From positions 1 to 64,000 of the forward strand of contig JAIOOS010000019.1 in NCBI GenBank assembly GCA_021414305.1: DNA of 64,000 nucleotides, written 5' to 3'. Under the pieces are notes generated by a model, which saw nothing but the letters and a program-made list of their open reading frames with translations, made no database searches and was not told where the DNA came from. This document shows positions 9,183 to 18,089 of the stretch, piece by piece. How positions within the stretch are numbered: position 1 is the first letter of the stretch; each line of letters begins with the position of its first letter. The position numbers were made by a program, and so were the translations under genes. This stretch comes from Burkholderiales bacterium. Lineage in GTDB: Bacteria; Pseudomonadota; Gammaproteobacteria; Burkholderiales; Burkholderiaceae_C.

Positions 9183-10319
9183 TCAACGCAGGGCGCCATG
9201 GTCCAGGAGAACGTCCCGGACGAGGCCTTCTTCGACCGGGGCGACCCTGGCCCGCCCCAGGGTATCGAGCAGCACGAAGCGGGGCGCGCCGCCTTCTGCC
9301 TTCTTGTCATGGCCCATGAGCGCGAGCAACTCGGCCGCGGGCAAGGGCGGCAGGCGAACCGGCAACCCCGCCCGCTCGACGAGCATGGCGACGCGGCGAG
9401 CGCCTACCTCGTCGATCCCCCCGAGCCGCCGCGAGAGATCCGCCGCCAGCACCATGCCGCAGCCGACCGCCTCGCCGTGCAGCCAGCTGCCATATCCGGT
9501 GGCCGCCTCGATGGCGTGGCCGAAGGTGTGGCCGAAGTTCAGGATCGCCCGCAGGCCCGACTCCTTCTCGTCGCTCGCGACGATCGCCGCCTTGAGGTCG
9601 CACGAGCGGCTGACCGCCCCGGCCAGCGCTTCGCCATCGCGGCGCAGCAGGTCGTCGAGGCGGGCCTCGATCCAGTCGAAGAAAGCCAGGTCGGCGACCG
9701 CCCCGTACTTGATGACCTCGGCGAGGCCGGCGATCAGCTCGCGCTGCGGCAGCGTGGCGAGCGTCTCCAGGTCGGCGACGACGAGACGCGGCTGGTGGAA
9801 GGCGCCGATGAGGTTCTTGCCCAGCGGATGGTTCACCGCGGTCTTGCCGCCGACCGACGAATCGACCTGAGCCAGCAAGGTCGTCGGCACCTGCACGTAG
9901 GCGATGCCGCGCATGAAGCAGGCCGCGGCGAAGCCGGTGAGGTCGCCGACCACGCCGCCGCCGAGAGCGAACAAGGTCGACCGGCGATCGCCGCCCGCCG
10001 CCAGCAGGGCATCGACGATGCGTTCGACCGAATCCCAGGTCTTGAACTGCTCACCATCGTCGAGAACGACGAGGCTCACGGCGCGAAAGCGCTGGCGCAG
10101 GCAGGCCAGCAGGCGGTCGGCGAGCAGGGGCGCGACGGTCGCGTTGCTCACCACCACGGCAACCTCGCCCGCGGGGAGCGAAGCGTAGGTCTCGGGGCGG
10201 GCAAGCGAGCCGGAATCGACGAGGATGTCGTAGCCGCGGTCGGCGACGTCGACCCGGATGCGGCGACCGAGCGCCGGGCCGGTCGCGGCCGCCTGTCTCG
10301 GGGCGGCGGCCTCGCTCAT
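9183..10319 (-). CDS. aroB: 3-dehydroquinate synthase
   Basis: Second step of the shikimate pathway: DAHP to 3-dehydroquinate, using NAD and a divalent metal, in the cytoplasm. The NAD-binding and active-site stretch GGGVVGDLTGFAAA is present, followed by VPTTLLAQVDSSVGGKTAVN. Metal ligands are visible in E-x-IKYG, LNFGHTFGHAIE and LHGEAV. The length of 378 residues is normal. The ATG at 10319 overlaps the aroK stop by four bases (ATGA), confirming translation coupling with aroK. The pilQ-aroK-aroB order is a standard proteobacterial arrangement. Confidence 0.95.
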   Translation of the reverse strand: MSEAAAPRQAAATGPALGRRIRVDVADRGYDILVDSGSLARPETYASLPAGEVAVVVSNATVAPLLADRLLACLRQRFRAVSLVVLDDGEQFKTWDSVERIVDALLAAGGDRRSTLFALGGGVVGDLTGFAAACFMRGIAYVQVPTTLLAQVDSSVGGKTAVNHPLGKNLIGAFHQPRLVVADLETLATLPQRELIAGLAEVIKYGAVADLAFFDWIEARLDDLLRRDGEALAGAVSRSCDLKAAIVASDEKESGLRAILNFGHTFGHAIEAATGYGSWLHGEAVGCGMVLAADLSRRLGGIDEVGARRVAMLVERAGLPVRLPPLPAAELLALMGHDKKAEGGAPRFVLLDTLGRARVAPVEEGLVRDVLLDHGALR

Positions 10320-10897
10320 GACGAGGCGCCTGCTGCGCGGCCCACGGCGCTCGCCGAAGGCAACGCGTGGACGATGGCGTCGACCAGCATCTGCAGGGAC
10401 TTGCCCCGGGTCTCGATCTCCAGCGTGGCGGCTTCGCGATAGAGCGGATCGCGCTCGGCGCTCAGCTCGCTTAGCCGCGCGGCCGGATCGGCCACCTGGA
10501 GCAGCGGCCGCTTGGTGTCGCGGCGCAGCCGGTGAAACAGCGCTTCGGGATCGGCCTTGAGATAGACGCACATCGTTCGTTGCCGCAGCAGTTCCCGGTT
10601 GGCCGGCCGCAGCACAATGCCGCCGCCGGTGGCAATGACGGCATCGGCGCCAGCGACGAGCTCTTCGAGCATGGCGCTTTCGGCGTCGCGGAATTTCGCC
10701 TCGCCCTCGGTCTCGAAGAAGTCGCGGATGCGGCACTGCAGGCGCTGCTCGAGCAGCGCGTCGCAGTCCGCGAAGGTATAGCCCAGATCACGCGCCAAGC
10801 GCCTGCCCACCGTCGACTTGCCGACAGCGGGAAGCCCGATCAGACTGACAAGCCGGGCCCCGTGGTTGCGAGGCGGTCGTTCGAGCTCTTCATTCAA
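10316..10897 (-). CDS. aroK: Shikimate kinase
   Basis: Phosphorylates shikimate with ATP to shikimate 3-phosphate. Motifs are the Walker A GLPAVGKST near the N-terminus, TFADCDALLE (shikimate-binding Asp), IRDFFETEGEAKFRD, ATGGGIVLR (the GGG shikimate-binding loop) and KRPLLQ in the lid region. The start is uncertain. No in-frame ATG lies close to the Walker A, and the first frame-compatible start after the upstream gene is a TTG at 10897, overlapping that gene's stop and giving 193 residues. The longer frame would intrude into the upstream coding region. It overlaps aroB by four bases. Confidence 0.9.
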   Translation of the reverse strand: MNEELERPPRNHGARLVSLIGLPAVGKSTVGRRLARDLGYTFADCDALLEQRLQCRIRDFFETEGEAKFRDAESAMLEELVAGADAVIATGGGIVLRPANRELLRQRTMCVYLKADPEALFHRLRRDTKRPLLQVADPAARLSELSAERDPLYREAATLEIETRGKSLQMLVDAIVHALPSASAVGRAAGASS

Positions 10898-12591
10898 TTC
10901 GGGTTCTGGCAAGGCGTCGCAGCGGGATTCGTGGTCCCATCTGAGTACGTCACGGACTGGGTGGTCGTCTGGATGCCATAGGCGCTGAACTCGAACGGCG
11001 GTGAGCCGTTTCCGGAGATCGCAGAAACGGGAACCGGCAGGACCTCTGTCCAGGTTGCCCGACCTTCGGTTCCGCTGACGCCCGTGGCAGAGACAAGCAG
11101 CTTGACTTCGAGCCAACTTGCGAGGTTTTGCGGATATTCGATCTGAACGATCGCGGTGCCGTCATCCTTGGTCTTGTTGCCGCCGATCATGGACACCGCG
11201 GCATCGGACTTTCTCGGCTCCAGGCTGCCGCTCTTGTTGACGTCTTCCGAATCCTCACGAATGGCGTTCCGGTTCAAGTCCTCGTTAGGGCAGCGGGTGT
11301 ACGTGGTCAGCTGCCATGAGGCGCCAGGGCGCGTGTAAGTGCCCTTGCCGTAGCTCAGCAGGTCGATCGAGGGAATGATGTCGACATTGCCCTTGGCTCG
11401 ACCTGACGCGTCGACGACCAGGATGACGAAGCGCCGCTGGTAAGTCAGATTCGGGTCGGTGGGAATCAGGATCACTCCGTTAGAGCCGATCGTCACCGAC
11501 AGCGGGTCGGCGACGACCGTCAACGTTGCCACCGTTTGATTCGGGCACGTGCCCGGGGCGAAGTCGGACACTGAATAGCAAGCCCGAATCGTCATCCCGT
11601 TGGTCGGACTGGCGCGCTCTGCCGGGATGTAGGCCGTGGTTGCGATGCCGTTGGCGTCGGAATACAGGACAACGGAACTGCCGGTCGAAAACTGCCCACC
11701 GATGGAGTTGGGGTCACCGTTGAGGTCGAAGCGAACCCGGACGTTCTGGATGGGCGCGTTGTTCGCTCGAACGAAGAGCGCCCTGATCTCGGTGCGGTTC
11801 GTCGTGGAGCCAGGGGAGTTCGTGGCGACGACGCTCGGATTGGCCGCGACCGACGCGGAGAGGATCGGCCCGACGGCGACGGGGACCGTGGACGCGCTCG
11901 TTTGCACCACCACCGTCTGCGTCTTCGAGATCCCGCCGGCGGTTGCGACGATGTCCAGACCGCCGAGCGCCGCCGGGGCGGTATAGCTGAAGTTGAAGTC
12001 GCCGTTGACGCCGGTCGTACCGGTGGAAGTCCCTACCGACCCTGCCGAGACCGAGATCGGCTGGCCGGCGAGCGCAACGTCATTGGCGTTTGTCAGACGA
12101 AACGCGACCGAACCCGTTTCGCCCGGGGCCAGAAACGTCGGCGTCGGCGTCGCCGTCAACTTCGCCCCGCTGACCGCGAACGATGCCGTTGCCGTCAGGC
12201 TGCCGCTCTTGGCCTTGACCGTGACGATCCGGTTGGACGGGTCGGCACCAATCGAAACGGTTGCGGCCAGCTTGCCGTTCGAAGCTGTCGTGCTGCCGGT
12301 CGTCGTGAAGTTCGCGTTGGAGTCGACTTCGAAAGAAACCGCGATACCGCTCAGCGCCTGTCCGCTGGACGTCGTTGCCGTGGCCGTGGCGGTAACCGTT
12401 TGCGATCCATCGTTGAGGATGCTGGGCGCGCTGAGCTGCAAGGACAGATTGGAGGCCGTGCCGCACGTCGCTCCCGACGCGCCAGAACACGGCGGGCCAC
12501 CGAACGGCGGAGTTCCGGCGTTCCCGCTGCCGCCGCACGCCGCCACCAACGAGACGGTCATCGCCGCCAAAGCCCACTTCAAGATCTTCAT
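10894..12591 (-). CDS. Lipoprotein with bacterial Ig-like domains and dockerin-like calcium loops
   Basis: Unrecognised 565-residue protein between pilQ and aroK, where most relatives have nothing. The start MKILKWALAAMTVSLVAAC gives a lipobox with Cys19, so it is a predicted outer-membrane lipoprotein. Residues 45-140, 140-235 and 240-365 read as Ig-like/Big_1-type beta domains (VTATATATTSSGQALSGIAVSF, LTNANDVALAGQPISVSAG, ALFVRANNAPIQNVRVRFDLNG). Two tandem Asp-rich loops follow near 438-459 (DLNRNAIREDSED and DVNKSGSLEP), resembling dockerin or thrombospondin-3 calcium loops. By position it is co-transcribed with pilMNOPQ, so a surface or pilus-secretin-associated role is possible but unproven. 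An upstream ATG at 12624 would spoil the signal peptide. Confidence 0.7.
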   Translation of the reverse strand: MKILKWALAAMTVSLVAACGGSGNAGTPPFGGPPCSGASGATCGTASNLSLQLSAPSILNDGSQTVTATATATTSSGQALSGIAVSFEVDSNANFTTTGSTTASNGKLAATVSIGADPSNRIVTVKAKSGSLTATASFAVSGAKLTATPTPTFLAPGETGSVAFRLTNANDVALAGQPISVSAGSVGTSTGTTGVNGDFNFSYTAPAALGGLDIVATAGGISKTQTVVVQTSASTVPVAVGPILSASVAANPSVVATNSPGSTTNRTEIRALFVRANNAPIQNVRVRFDLNGDPNSIGGQFSTGSSVVLYSDANGIATTAYIPAERASPTNGMTIRACYSVSDFAPGTCPNQTVATLTVVADPLSVTIGSNGVILIPTDPNLTYQRRFVILVVDASGRAKGNVDIIPSIDLLSYGKGTYTRPGASWQLTTYTRCPNEDLNRNAIREDSEDVNKSGSLEPRKSDAAVSMIGGNKTKDDGTAIVQIEYPQNLASWLEVKLLVSATGVSGTEGRATWTEVLPVPVSAISGNGSPPFEFSAYGIQTTTQSVTYSDGTTNPAATPCQNPN

Positions 12592-12627
12592 CACGGTCTC
12601 ACTCGATTGGTTGCAGTCGGGCATGGA

Positions 12628-14784
12628 TCAGCGGGCGGCCGTCCGGTCGGTCACGACCTTCGGCGTCAGGAAAATCAGGAGCTCGGTCTTCGACGTGGTC
12701 AGCGTCTTGGTCTTGAACAGGTAGCCGAGATAAGGCAAATCGCCCAGGAACGGCACCTTGGTGACGTCTTCGCGGTCGAGCTGCTCGAAGATGCCGCCGA
12801 TCACGACGGTGCCACCGTTCTCGACCAGGACCTGGGTCTTGACGTGCTTGGTGTTGATTGCGAAGCCCGCCGAGGTGGCGCGGCCGACGCTGTCCTTGGT
12901 GACGTCGACATCGAGGATGACGTTGCCTTCGGGCGTGATCTGCGGCGTGACCTCGAGCTTGAGGTTGGCCTTGCGGAACTGCAGCGAGGTCGCGCCACTG
13001 GAGGTGGCCACCTGGTAGGGCAGCTCCTCGCCCTGCTCGATCAGCGCCTTCTGCTGGTCGGCGGTGACGACGCGCGGGCTGGACACCACCTTGCCCTTGC
13101 CGTCGGCTTCGAGGGCGGAGATCTCGAGGTTCAGGAAGCGGTTCGACGAGGCGCCGAACAGCGACAGCGCGAAGCTCGCCGGATTGAAGCCGTTCGCGCC
13201 GGTGGCCGGCAGGTTGACGAACGTCGTGTCGGCGAAGTTGACGCTGGTGGTGCCGTTCTGCAGGGTCTGCGAGCCGATCGCGTTCAGGTTGCCGCCGATC
13301 GCGAGCTGGGTGTCTCCGCCCAGGTTGGTTCCCGGAACGCCACCGCGGACGCCACGCAAGTCGACCGCGCCAAGGCGCACGCCGAGCGAGCGGCCGAAGG
13401 TCTCGTCGGCGATGACCAGGCGCGACTCGATCAGCACCTGGCGGACCGGAATGTCGATCTTGGCGATCAGGCCGGCGATCTCCTCCAGCTTGGAGGGAAT
13501 GTCGGTGACGAACAACTGGTTCGTGCGCGATTCCGAGACCACGCTGCCGCGGGCCGAAAGAATGCGCGCCGAGGTGCCGCCGCCACTGCCCTGGGCCTGG
13601 CCGGTGATGCCCTTGGTGATGTCCTCGGCCTTGGCGTAGTTGAGCTGGAAGGCCTGGGTGCGCAGCGGCTCGAGCGCGGCGATCTGCTGCTTGGCCTCGA
13701 GCTCGATCTTTTCCTTGGCGTTCAGCTCGTCCTTGGGCGCGATCAGGATCACGTTGCCCGACTTGCGCAGGCCCAGGTTCTTCGCCTGCAGGATGATGTC
13801 GAGCGCCTGGTCCCAGGGAACGTCCTTCAGGCGCAGGGTCACGTTGCCGGTCACCGTGTCGCTGGTGACGACGTTGAAGTTCGTGAAGTCGGCGATCACC
13901 TGCAGAAGCGCCCGGACCTCGATGTTCTGGAAGTTGAGCGAGAGCTTCTCGCCCGCATAGCCGGCGCCCTGCACCAGCTTGTTCGGGTCGACCTTCTGCG
14001 AGCGGACCTCGAGCACGAACTGGTTGTCGCTCTGGTAGGCGCTGTGCTCCCAGGTGCCGCGCGGCTCCACCAGCATGCGCACACGGTCGCCCGCCTGCGT
14101 GGTGGTGATGGTCTGCACGGGCGTACCGAAATCGGTCACGTCGAGGCGGCGCCGCAGGCTGTCAGGCAGGCTCGAGCGCAGGAATTCGACGACAAGGCTC
14201 GCGCCCTGCTGGCGAATGTCGACGCCGACCTGGTTGTTCGGCAGCTCGACGACCACGCGGCCGGCGCCGTCGGCGCCGCGGCGGAAGTCGATGTCCTTCA
14301 GCGGCAGCTGGCTTCGGTTCAGGCTCTCGGCGAAGCGCGTCGTGGTCGGCGCGCCGGCGGTGGCGAGGGTCGCGGGGACGAGGTTCTCCAGCGTGACGAT
14401 CAGCACCTTGCCTTCGAGCTGGGCCCTGTAGCCCGCGGGCTGCTTCAGGTTGAGCACCAGGCGCGTCCGCTCACCCGACTGGGCCACGCTCACAGAGCGC
14501 AGGTTGCCCTGGTTGATTTCCACCATCGACTTGCCGAGGGCGCTGGTCACGCCGGGCAGATCGATCGCGATTCGCGGCGGAGCCTGGACGGTGAAGCCGG
14601 CCGGAACCGCCGTGAGCGCCTCGCTCAGCTCGACGCGAATGACCTCGGCGCCGGCTTGCTGCGAGCTGGTGATGGTCTGGATCGCACCCTGCGACCAGGC
14701 AGGAAGCGCGGCTCCCGCCAACACCACGATTGCGAAAAGTCGCGAGCGCCACGCAGCCATCGATTTCTCCCACATGCTTGTCAT
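12628..14784 (-). CDS. pilQ: Type IV pilus secretin PilQ
   Basis: Outer-membrane secretin through which the pilus emerges, 718 residues. A signal peptide ends near ALPAWSQ. N-terminal AMIN-type domains (IRVELSEALTAVPAGF, and a second copy near 140-240) bind peptidoglycan in relatives. A secretin/TonB short N-terminal domain follows (LSLNFQNIEVRALLQVIADF), then N1-type and C-terminal secretin domains with VEVTPQITPEGNV-like and VPFLGDLPYLGYLFK motifs. The ATG at 14784 overlaps the pilP stop by four bases; other ATGs lie three and eight codons downstream. It is the last structural gene of pilMNOPQ. Confidence 0.95.
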   Translation of the reverse strand: MTSMWEKSMAAWRSRLFAIVVLAGAALPAWSQGAIQTITSSQQAGAEVIRVELSEALTAVPAGFTVQAPPRIAIDLPGVTSALGKSMVEINQGNLRSVSVAQSGERTRLVLNLKQPAGYRAQLEGKVLIVTLENLVPATLATAGAPTTTRFAESLNRSQLPLKDIDFRRGADGAGRVVVELPNNQVGVDIRQQGASLVVEFLRSSLPDSLRRRLDVTDFGTPVQTITTTQAGDRVRMLVEPRGTWEHSAYQSDNQFVLEVRSQKVDPNKLVQGAGYAGEKLSLNFQNIEVRALLQVIADFTNFNVVTSDTVTGNVTLRLKDVPWDQALDIILQAKNLGLRKSGNVILIAPKDELNAKEKIELEAKQQIAALEPLRTQAFQLNYAKAEDITKGITGQAQGSGGGTSARILSARGSVVSESRTNQLFVTDIPSKLEEIAGLIAKIDIPVRQVLIESRLVIADETFGRSLGVRLGAVDLRGVRGGVPGTNLGGDTQLAIGGNLNAIGSQTLQNGTTSVNFADTTFVNLPATGANGFNPASFALSLFGASSNRFLNLEISALEADGKGKVVSSPRVVTADQQKALIEQGEELPYQVATSSGATSLQFRKANLKLEVTPQITPEGNVILDVDVTKDSVGRATSAGFAINTKHVKTQVLVENGGTVVIGGIFEQLDREDVTKVPFLGDLPYLGYLFKTKTLTTSKTELLIFLTPKVVTDRTAAR

Positions 14785-15329
14785 CGCGCCTTCTCCTGAA
14801 GCTGGAGGGCGCTGTTGCGCTCGATCCATTCGCCCGCCGCGTCTTGCACGATCTCGCGGTAGGCCACATTGGTTTCGGAGATCTGAGTGATCTTTCCGTA
14901 GTTCTGGCCGAGGTAGTCGCCCGGCTTCACCTGGTACAGCAAGTTGTCCACCTTCAACAGCGCGTAGGGGCGACCGCCGCGCACGACGCTGCCGACCATG
15001 GCCATGCTGTCGACCGGGTACGCCTCGAGCGGCTCCTTGCGCCTGTTGATCTCGGCCGCCAGGAGCGAATTCGGCTCCCGCGCCTCCTGCTTGAGGGCGA
15101 CGGCGAGCTTCTGCGTGCTGAAAGGCTCGACCTGGCCGAGCGCGCTGTAGGGCACCGGATTGAACTTCTTCGGCGCGGACAGCGGCTCGACGCTCGGCTT
15201 GACCTCGCGCTTCTGCTGCTCCATCCATTGGGTGAGCTCGTCCTCGTCGCCGGCGCAAGCGGTGAGCCCCAGCACACCGACGAGCAGGGTTGCGGTCAGG
15301 GCGACACGATGCAAACGAGAAGACCTCAT
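14781..15329 (-). CDS. pilP: Type IV pilus inner-membrane lipoprotein PilP
   Basis: Lipoprotein of 182 residues linking the PilNO inner-membrane complex to the PilQ secretin. The lipobox is LGLTAC with Cys25. The region after it (DELTQWMEQQKREVKP) is the unstructured segment that binds PilNO in relatives. The C-terminal half (LLKVDNLLYQVKPGDYLGQNYGKI) is the HR-like beta-sandwich shared with GspC. Four-base overlaps join it to pilO and pilQ. Confidence 0.93.
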   Translation of the reverse strand: MRSSRLHRVALTATLLVGVLGLTACAGDEDELTQWMEQQKREVKPSVEPLSAPKKFNPVPYSALGQVEPFSTQKLAVALKQEAREPNSLLAAEINRRKEPLEAYPVDSMAMVGSVVRGGRPYALLKVDNLLYQVKPGDYLGQNYGKITQISETNVAYREIVQDAAGEWIERNSALQLQEKAR

Positions 15330-16048
15330 GGCTTGCCTCCCGCTGCCGGTTTGGCTCCGGCTCCGGCCGCCTTGGCTTTCGCTGCGGCCGCGGCCCGGCG
15401 AATGTCCTCGAGCTCGGTGGCGTCGAGGTAGCGGTAGGTCCGGGCGGTCGCTTCCATCGACAGGACGCCGGCGCTGTCTTTCGGGGTAGTGATGATCAGG
15501 TTGTGCAAGGTCACGATCCGCGACAGGTTGGCGATGTCGGCGGCGAACGAGCCGATGTCGTGATAGCGGCCCGCCACCTTGAGCGAGATCGGCAGCTCGG
15601 CGTAGTAGTCCTTGATCGCGACCTGGCCCGGGCGGAACAGCTCGAACTGCAGGCCGCGGCCGAGCCCGGCCTGGTTGATGTCGGACAGCAAGGCGTCCAT
15701 CTCGGCCTTGCCGGGAAGCTGCTTCTCGAGCTGGGTGACGTACTCCTCGACCTGCAGCTTCTGCTTGCGCAATTCGCTCAGGTTCACGGCCTGGGCGAGC
15801 TTGGAGCGGTAGTCGTTCTTGAGCGTCGGCTCCTTGGCGTGCTCCGCGTCCAGCTCGTCGTGGGCGCTGGAGAGCAGGAGGAACCAGCCAACCACCAGCA
15901 CCGCGACCGACACGGCGGCCCAGGTCAGGGCCTTCGGCAGCAGCGGCCACTGGCCTGGCTCGTTCGGGTTGAGCCCGCGGAATTGCGAGGCTGCGCCTTC
16001 GAAGACCGAATTCAGGTCGACGCTGACGGCTCTACTCTTGGTAGCCAT
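15326..16048 (-). CDS. pilO: Type IV pilus assembly protein PilO
   Basis: Bitopic inner-membrane protein of 240 residues. One transmembrane segment (AVSVAVLVVGWFLLLSSAHD, about 45-65) is followed by a coiled coil (LRKQKLQVEEYVTQLEKQLPGKAEMDALL) and a ferredoxin-like periplasmic domain with FRPGQVAIKDYYAELPI. The Ala/Lys-rich tail (AAAAKAKAAGAGAKP) is low complexity. It pairs with PilN in the alignment complex. It begins six bases after pilN and overlaps pilP by four. Confidence 0.93.
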   Translation of the reverse strand: MATKSRAVSVDLNSVFEGAASQFRGLNPNEPGQWPLLPKALTWAAVSVAVLVVGWFLLLSSAHDELDAEHAKEPTLKNDYRSKLAQAVNLSELRKQKLQVEEYVTQLEKQLPGKAEMDALLSDINQAGLGRGLQFELFRPGQVAIKDYYAELPISLKVAGRYHDIGSFAADIANLSRIVTLHNLIITTPKDSAGVLSMEATARTYRYLDATELEDIRRAAAAAKAKAAGAGAKPAAGGKP

Positions 16049-16054
16049 GGATGC

Positions 16055-16720
16055 TCAAGCCTTCTTTGGCGCGGGCGCCTTGGCCGGCGGCGCGGCCGGT
16101 GCCGACGCCTGCGTGGCGAGCGGGCGGGCCACAGCGCCCGGAGGTGCCGAAGCCGGCCCGTCCTGGGGCCGCTTGACGGTCAGCCGCACGGAGAAATCGA
16201 ACAGGCGTTTCTGCTCGCCGCGGGTCGCGCCCTGGATCACCGCCGCCTTGCTCTCGACCAGCTCGGGCTTGACCAGCCACTCCGAGGTGTAGGCGGTGTT
16301 GCGCAGGAACTCGGAAACGCGCGCCTGGGTCTGGGCGATGCCGGCGACGAGGAGGTTCTGCCCGTCCTGCTTGACCGAGGTGACGTAGATGCCTTCGGGC
16401 ACCTGGCGAACCAGCTCGTTCAGCACGTTCACGGGCACGTTGCGATCGATCTGCAGGTCCTCCACCGCCTTCTGCCGCGCCTTCAGCGAGGCGATCTCGG
16501 CCTTCAGGCTGGCGATGTCCTTGATCTGCACGTCGAGCTTGGTGATCTCGCTCTGCAGGAAGGCGTTGCGCTGCTGCTGGCCGGAAACCAGCTGCTCGAC
16601 CACCAGGTACCAGACGCCGACGATGGCGACGCCCGCCAGCGCGGCGACCCCGAGGCCCGCGTAGTAGGCGATCTTCCTGCGCTTGCGCCGCTCCTCCCGG
16701 TGGGGGAGCAGGTTGATCAT
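16055..16720 (-). CDS. pilN: Type IV pilus assembly protein PilN
   Basis: Bitopic protein of 221 residues. The canonical start MINLLPHREERRKRRK contains the cytoplasmic INLLP segment that docks into the PilM groove. One transmembrane helix follows (AGLGVAALAGVAIVGVWYLVV), then a coiled coil and a small periplasmic domain. The C-terminus is Pro/Ala-rich (ASAPAAPPAKAPAPKKA). I chose the ATG at 16720; a GTG at 16726 overlapping the pilM stop is an alternative. Part of the pilMNOPQ operon. Confidence 0.92.
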   Translation of the reverse strand: MINLLPHREERRKRRKIAYYAGLGVAALAGVAIVGVWYLVVEQLVSGQQQRNAFLQSEITKLDVQIKDIASLKAEIASLKARQKAVEDLQIDRNVPVNVLNELVRQVPEGIYVTSVKQDGQNLLVAGIAQTQARVSEFLRNTAYTSEWLVKPELVESKAAVIQGATRGEQKRLFDFSVRLTVKRPQDGPASAPPGAVARPLATQASAPAAPPAKAPAPKKA

Positions 16721-16722
16721 GA

Positions 16723-17802
16723 TCACTGCACGAACCTCCGCATCGCCAGGCCGCACGCCGTAAGGTACGACGACGCCTCGCGGCGCAGCTTGGCTTCGCG
16801 GACCGCGGAGCCGAGCTTCATGTTCTCGAACGGATTGACGACCATCGACGCGAAGCCGGTGAGCTCGGTGACGCGGTCCTTGAGGCCGGGCAGCGTGGCG
16901 GTGCCGCCGGCCAGCATCACGTAGTGCACCTTGTGGTGCGGCGTGCTGGTGAAGAAGTACTGCAGGGCGCGGCCGATTTCCTGCGACAGGCTGTCGACGA
17001 ACGGCGCCAGCAGCGAGGTCTCGTAGTCGTCGGGCAGGTCGGCGGCGAGCTTCTTCTGCTCGGCCTCCTCGTAGGAGAAGCCGTACTGGCGCGAGATCAG
17101 CTGGGTGAGCTGCGAGCCGCCGAAGGCCTGGTCGCGGTCGTACAGCATCTCGTCGTCGCGGAGAACCTTCAGGCTGGTGGTGTCGGCGCCGATCTCGAAC
17201 AGGGCGACGAGCGCGTCGCGGCCTTCGTTCGGCAGGCCGGCGACGACCCGGCTCATCGCCAAGCGCGAGGCATGCGATTCGATGTCGAGCACCGCGGGCT
17301 TCAGGCCGGCGGCCTCGGCCAGGCCCTGGCGATCCTGGACGCGGTCCTTGCGCGAGGCGGCGATCAGGACCTCGACGTCGCCGACCGAGGTCGGGCTCGG
17401 GCCGATGACGCAGAAGTCGAGGCTGACCTCGTCGAGCGAGAACGGGATGTACTGGTTGGCTTCGGACTCGACCTGGATCTCGAGCTCTTCCTCGCGCAGG
17501 CCCGCGGGCAGCATGATCTTCTTGGTGATCACGGCCGATTGCGGCATGGCCATCACCACCTGGCGGGTGCGGGTGCCGCTCTTGGTGACGACACGCTTGA
17601 CCGCCTCGGCGACCTCGTCGAACTTCTCGATCTGGCCGTCGGAGATCCAGCCCTTCTCGAAGCTTTCGGAGCCGAACCGCTCCAGCACGTACTCGCCGTT
17701 GCCGTTCTGGCCGAGCTCCACGAGCTTGACGCTCGACGAGCTGATGTCGAGGCCGATCATCGGTGGGTGCTTGCGGCCCAGAAGCGTATCTAGAAAGCTC
17801 AC
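16723..17802 (-). CDS. pilM: Type IV pilus assembly protein PilM, actin-like
   Basis: Cytoplasmic actin-like ATP-binding protein of 359 residues that binds the PilN N-terminus. Motifs include PMIGLDISSSSVKLVELG (phosphate 1), ALFEIGADTTSLKVL (phosphate 2) and VMLAGGTATLPGLKDRV (adenosine motif). Start is a GTG at 17802 with AAGGGG a few bases upstream. It is the first gene of the leftward operon; the 287-base gap to mrcA must hold its promoter. That gap has an AT-rich stretch at 17824-17912, but I could not fix a convincing -35/-10 pair. Confidence 0.94.
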   Translation of the reverse strand: MSFLDTLLGRKHPPMIGLDISSSSVKLVELGQNGNGEYVLERFGSESFEKGWISDGQIEKFDEVAEAVKRVVTKSGTRTRQVVMAMPQSAVITKKIMLPAGLREEELEIQVESEANQYIPFSLDEVSLDFCVIGPSPTSVGDVEVLIAASRKDRVQDRQGLAEAAGLKPAVLDIESHASRLAMSRVVAGLPNEGRDALVALFEIGADTTSLKVLRDDEMLYDRDQAFGGSQLTQLISRQYGFSYEEAEQKKLAADLPDDYETSLLAPFVDSLSQEIGRALQYFFTSTPHHKVHYVMLAGGTATLPGLKDRVTELTGFASMVVNPFENMKLGSAVREAKLRREASSYLTACGLAMRRFVQ

Positions 17803-18060
17803 GACACCCCTTTTCCAGCAGCGAAAAACAACCCGCTGGACTGTTAATAAGTTACTTCGATGCTAACCGTAAAGCCCTTGATTACCAAAGCAAAAACCTA
17901 GGTCCGACCCTCGTGCGCGTTGCAAATCTCACACGCATCGCCTCGCTGTGTCGAAGCGTCCGGAAGGGTGTGTACGAACACCGCTTTTCGCCCCTTCCCG
18001 GCCGCTTCGCCAGACCCTGATCGAAGGCCCCGAGGCGCCTGTCGGCATGGCACCGGTTCC

Positions 18061-18066
18061 TATAAT
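18061..18066 (+). promoter_or_regulatory. Consensus -10 box for mrcA
   Basis: A perfect TATAAT lies 24 bases before the mrcA GTG, placing a start site near 18073. The matching -35 region (around 18038-18044) is poor. A five-codon reading frame (ATG at 18076, stop at 18091) overlaps the mrcA start codon and could couple translation, but it may be chance. Confidence 0.5.
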
Positions 18067-18089
18067 GAGCCCTCGATGCAGGCCACCGT

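Noticed and set aside
17803..18089. tRNA or replication origin in the pilM-mrcA gap
   Set aside because: No cloverleaf and no DnaA-box cluster; the AT-rich part is more likely the pilM promoter region.
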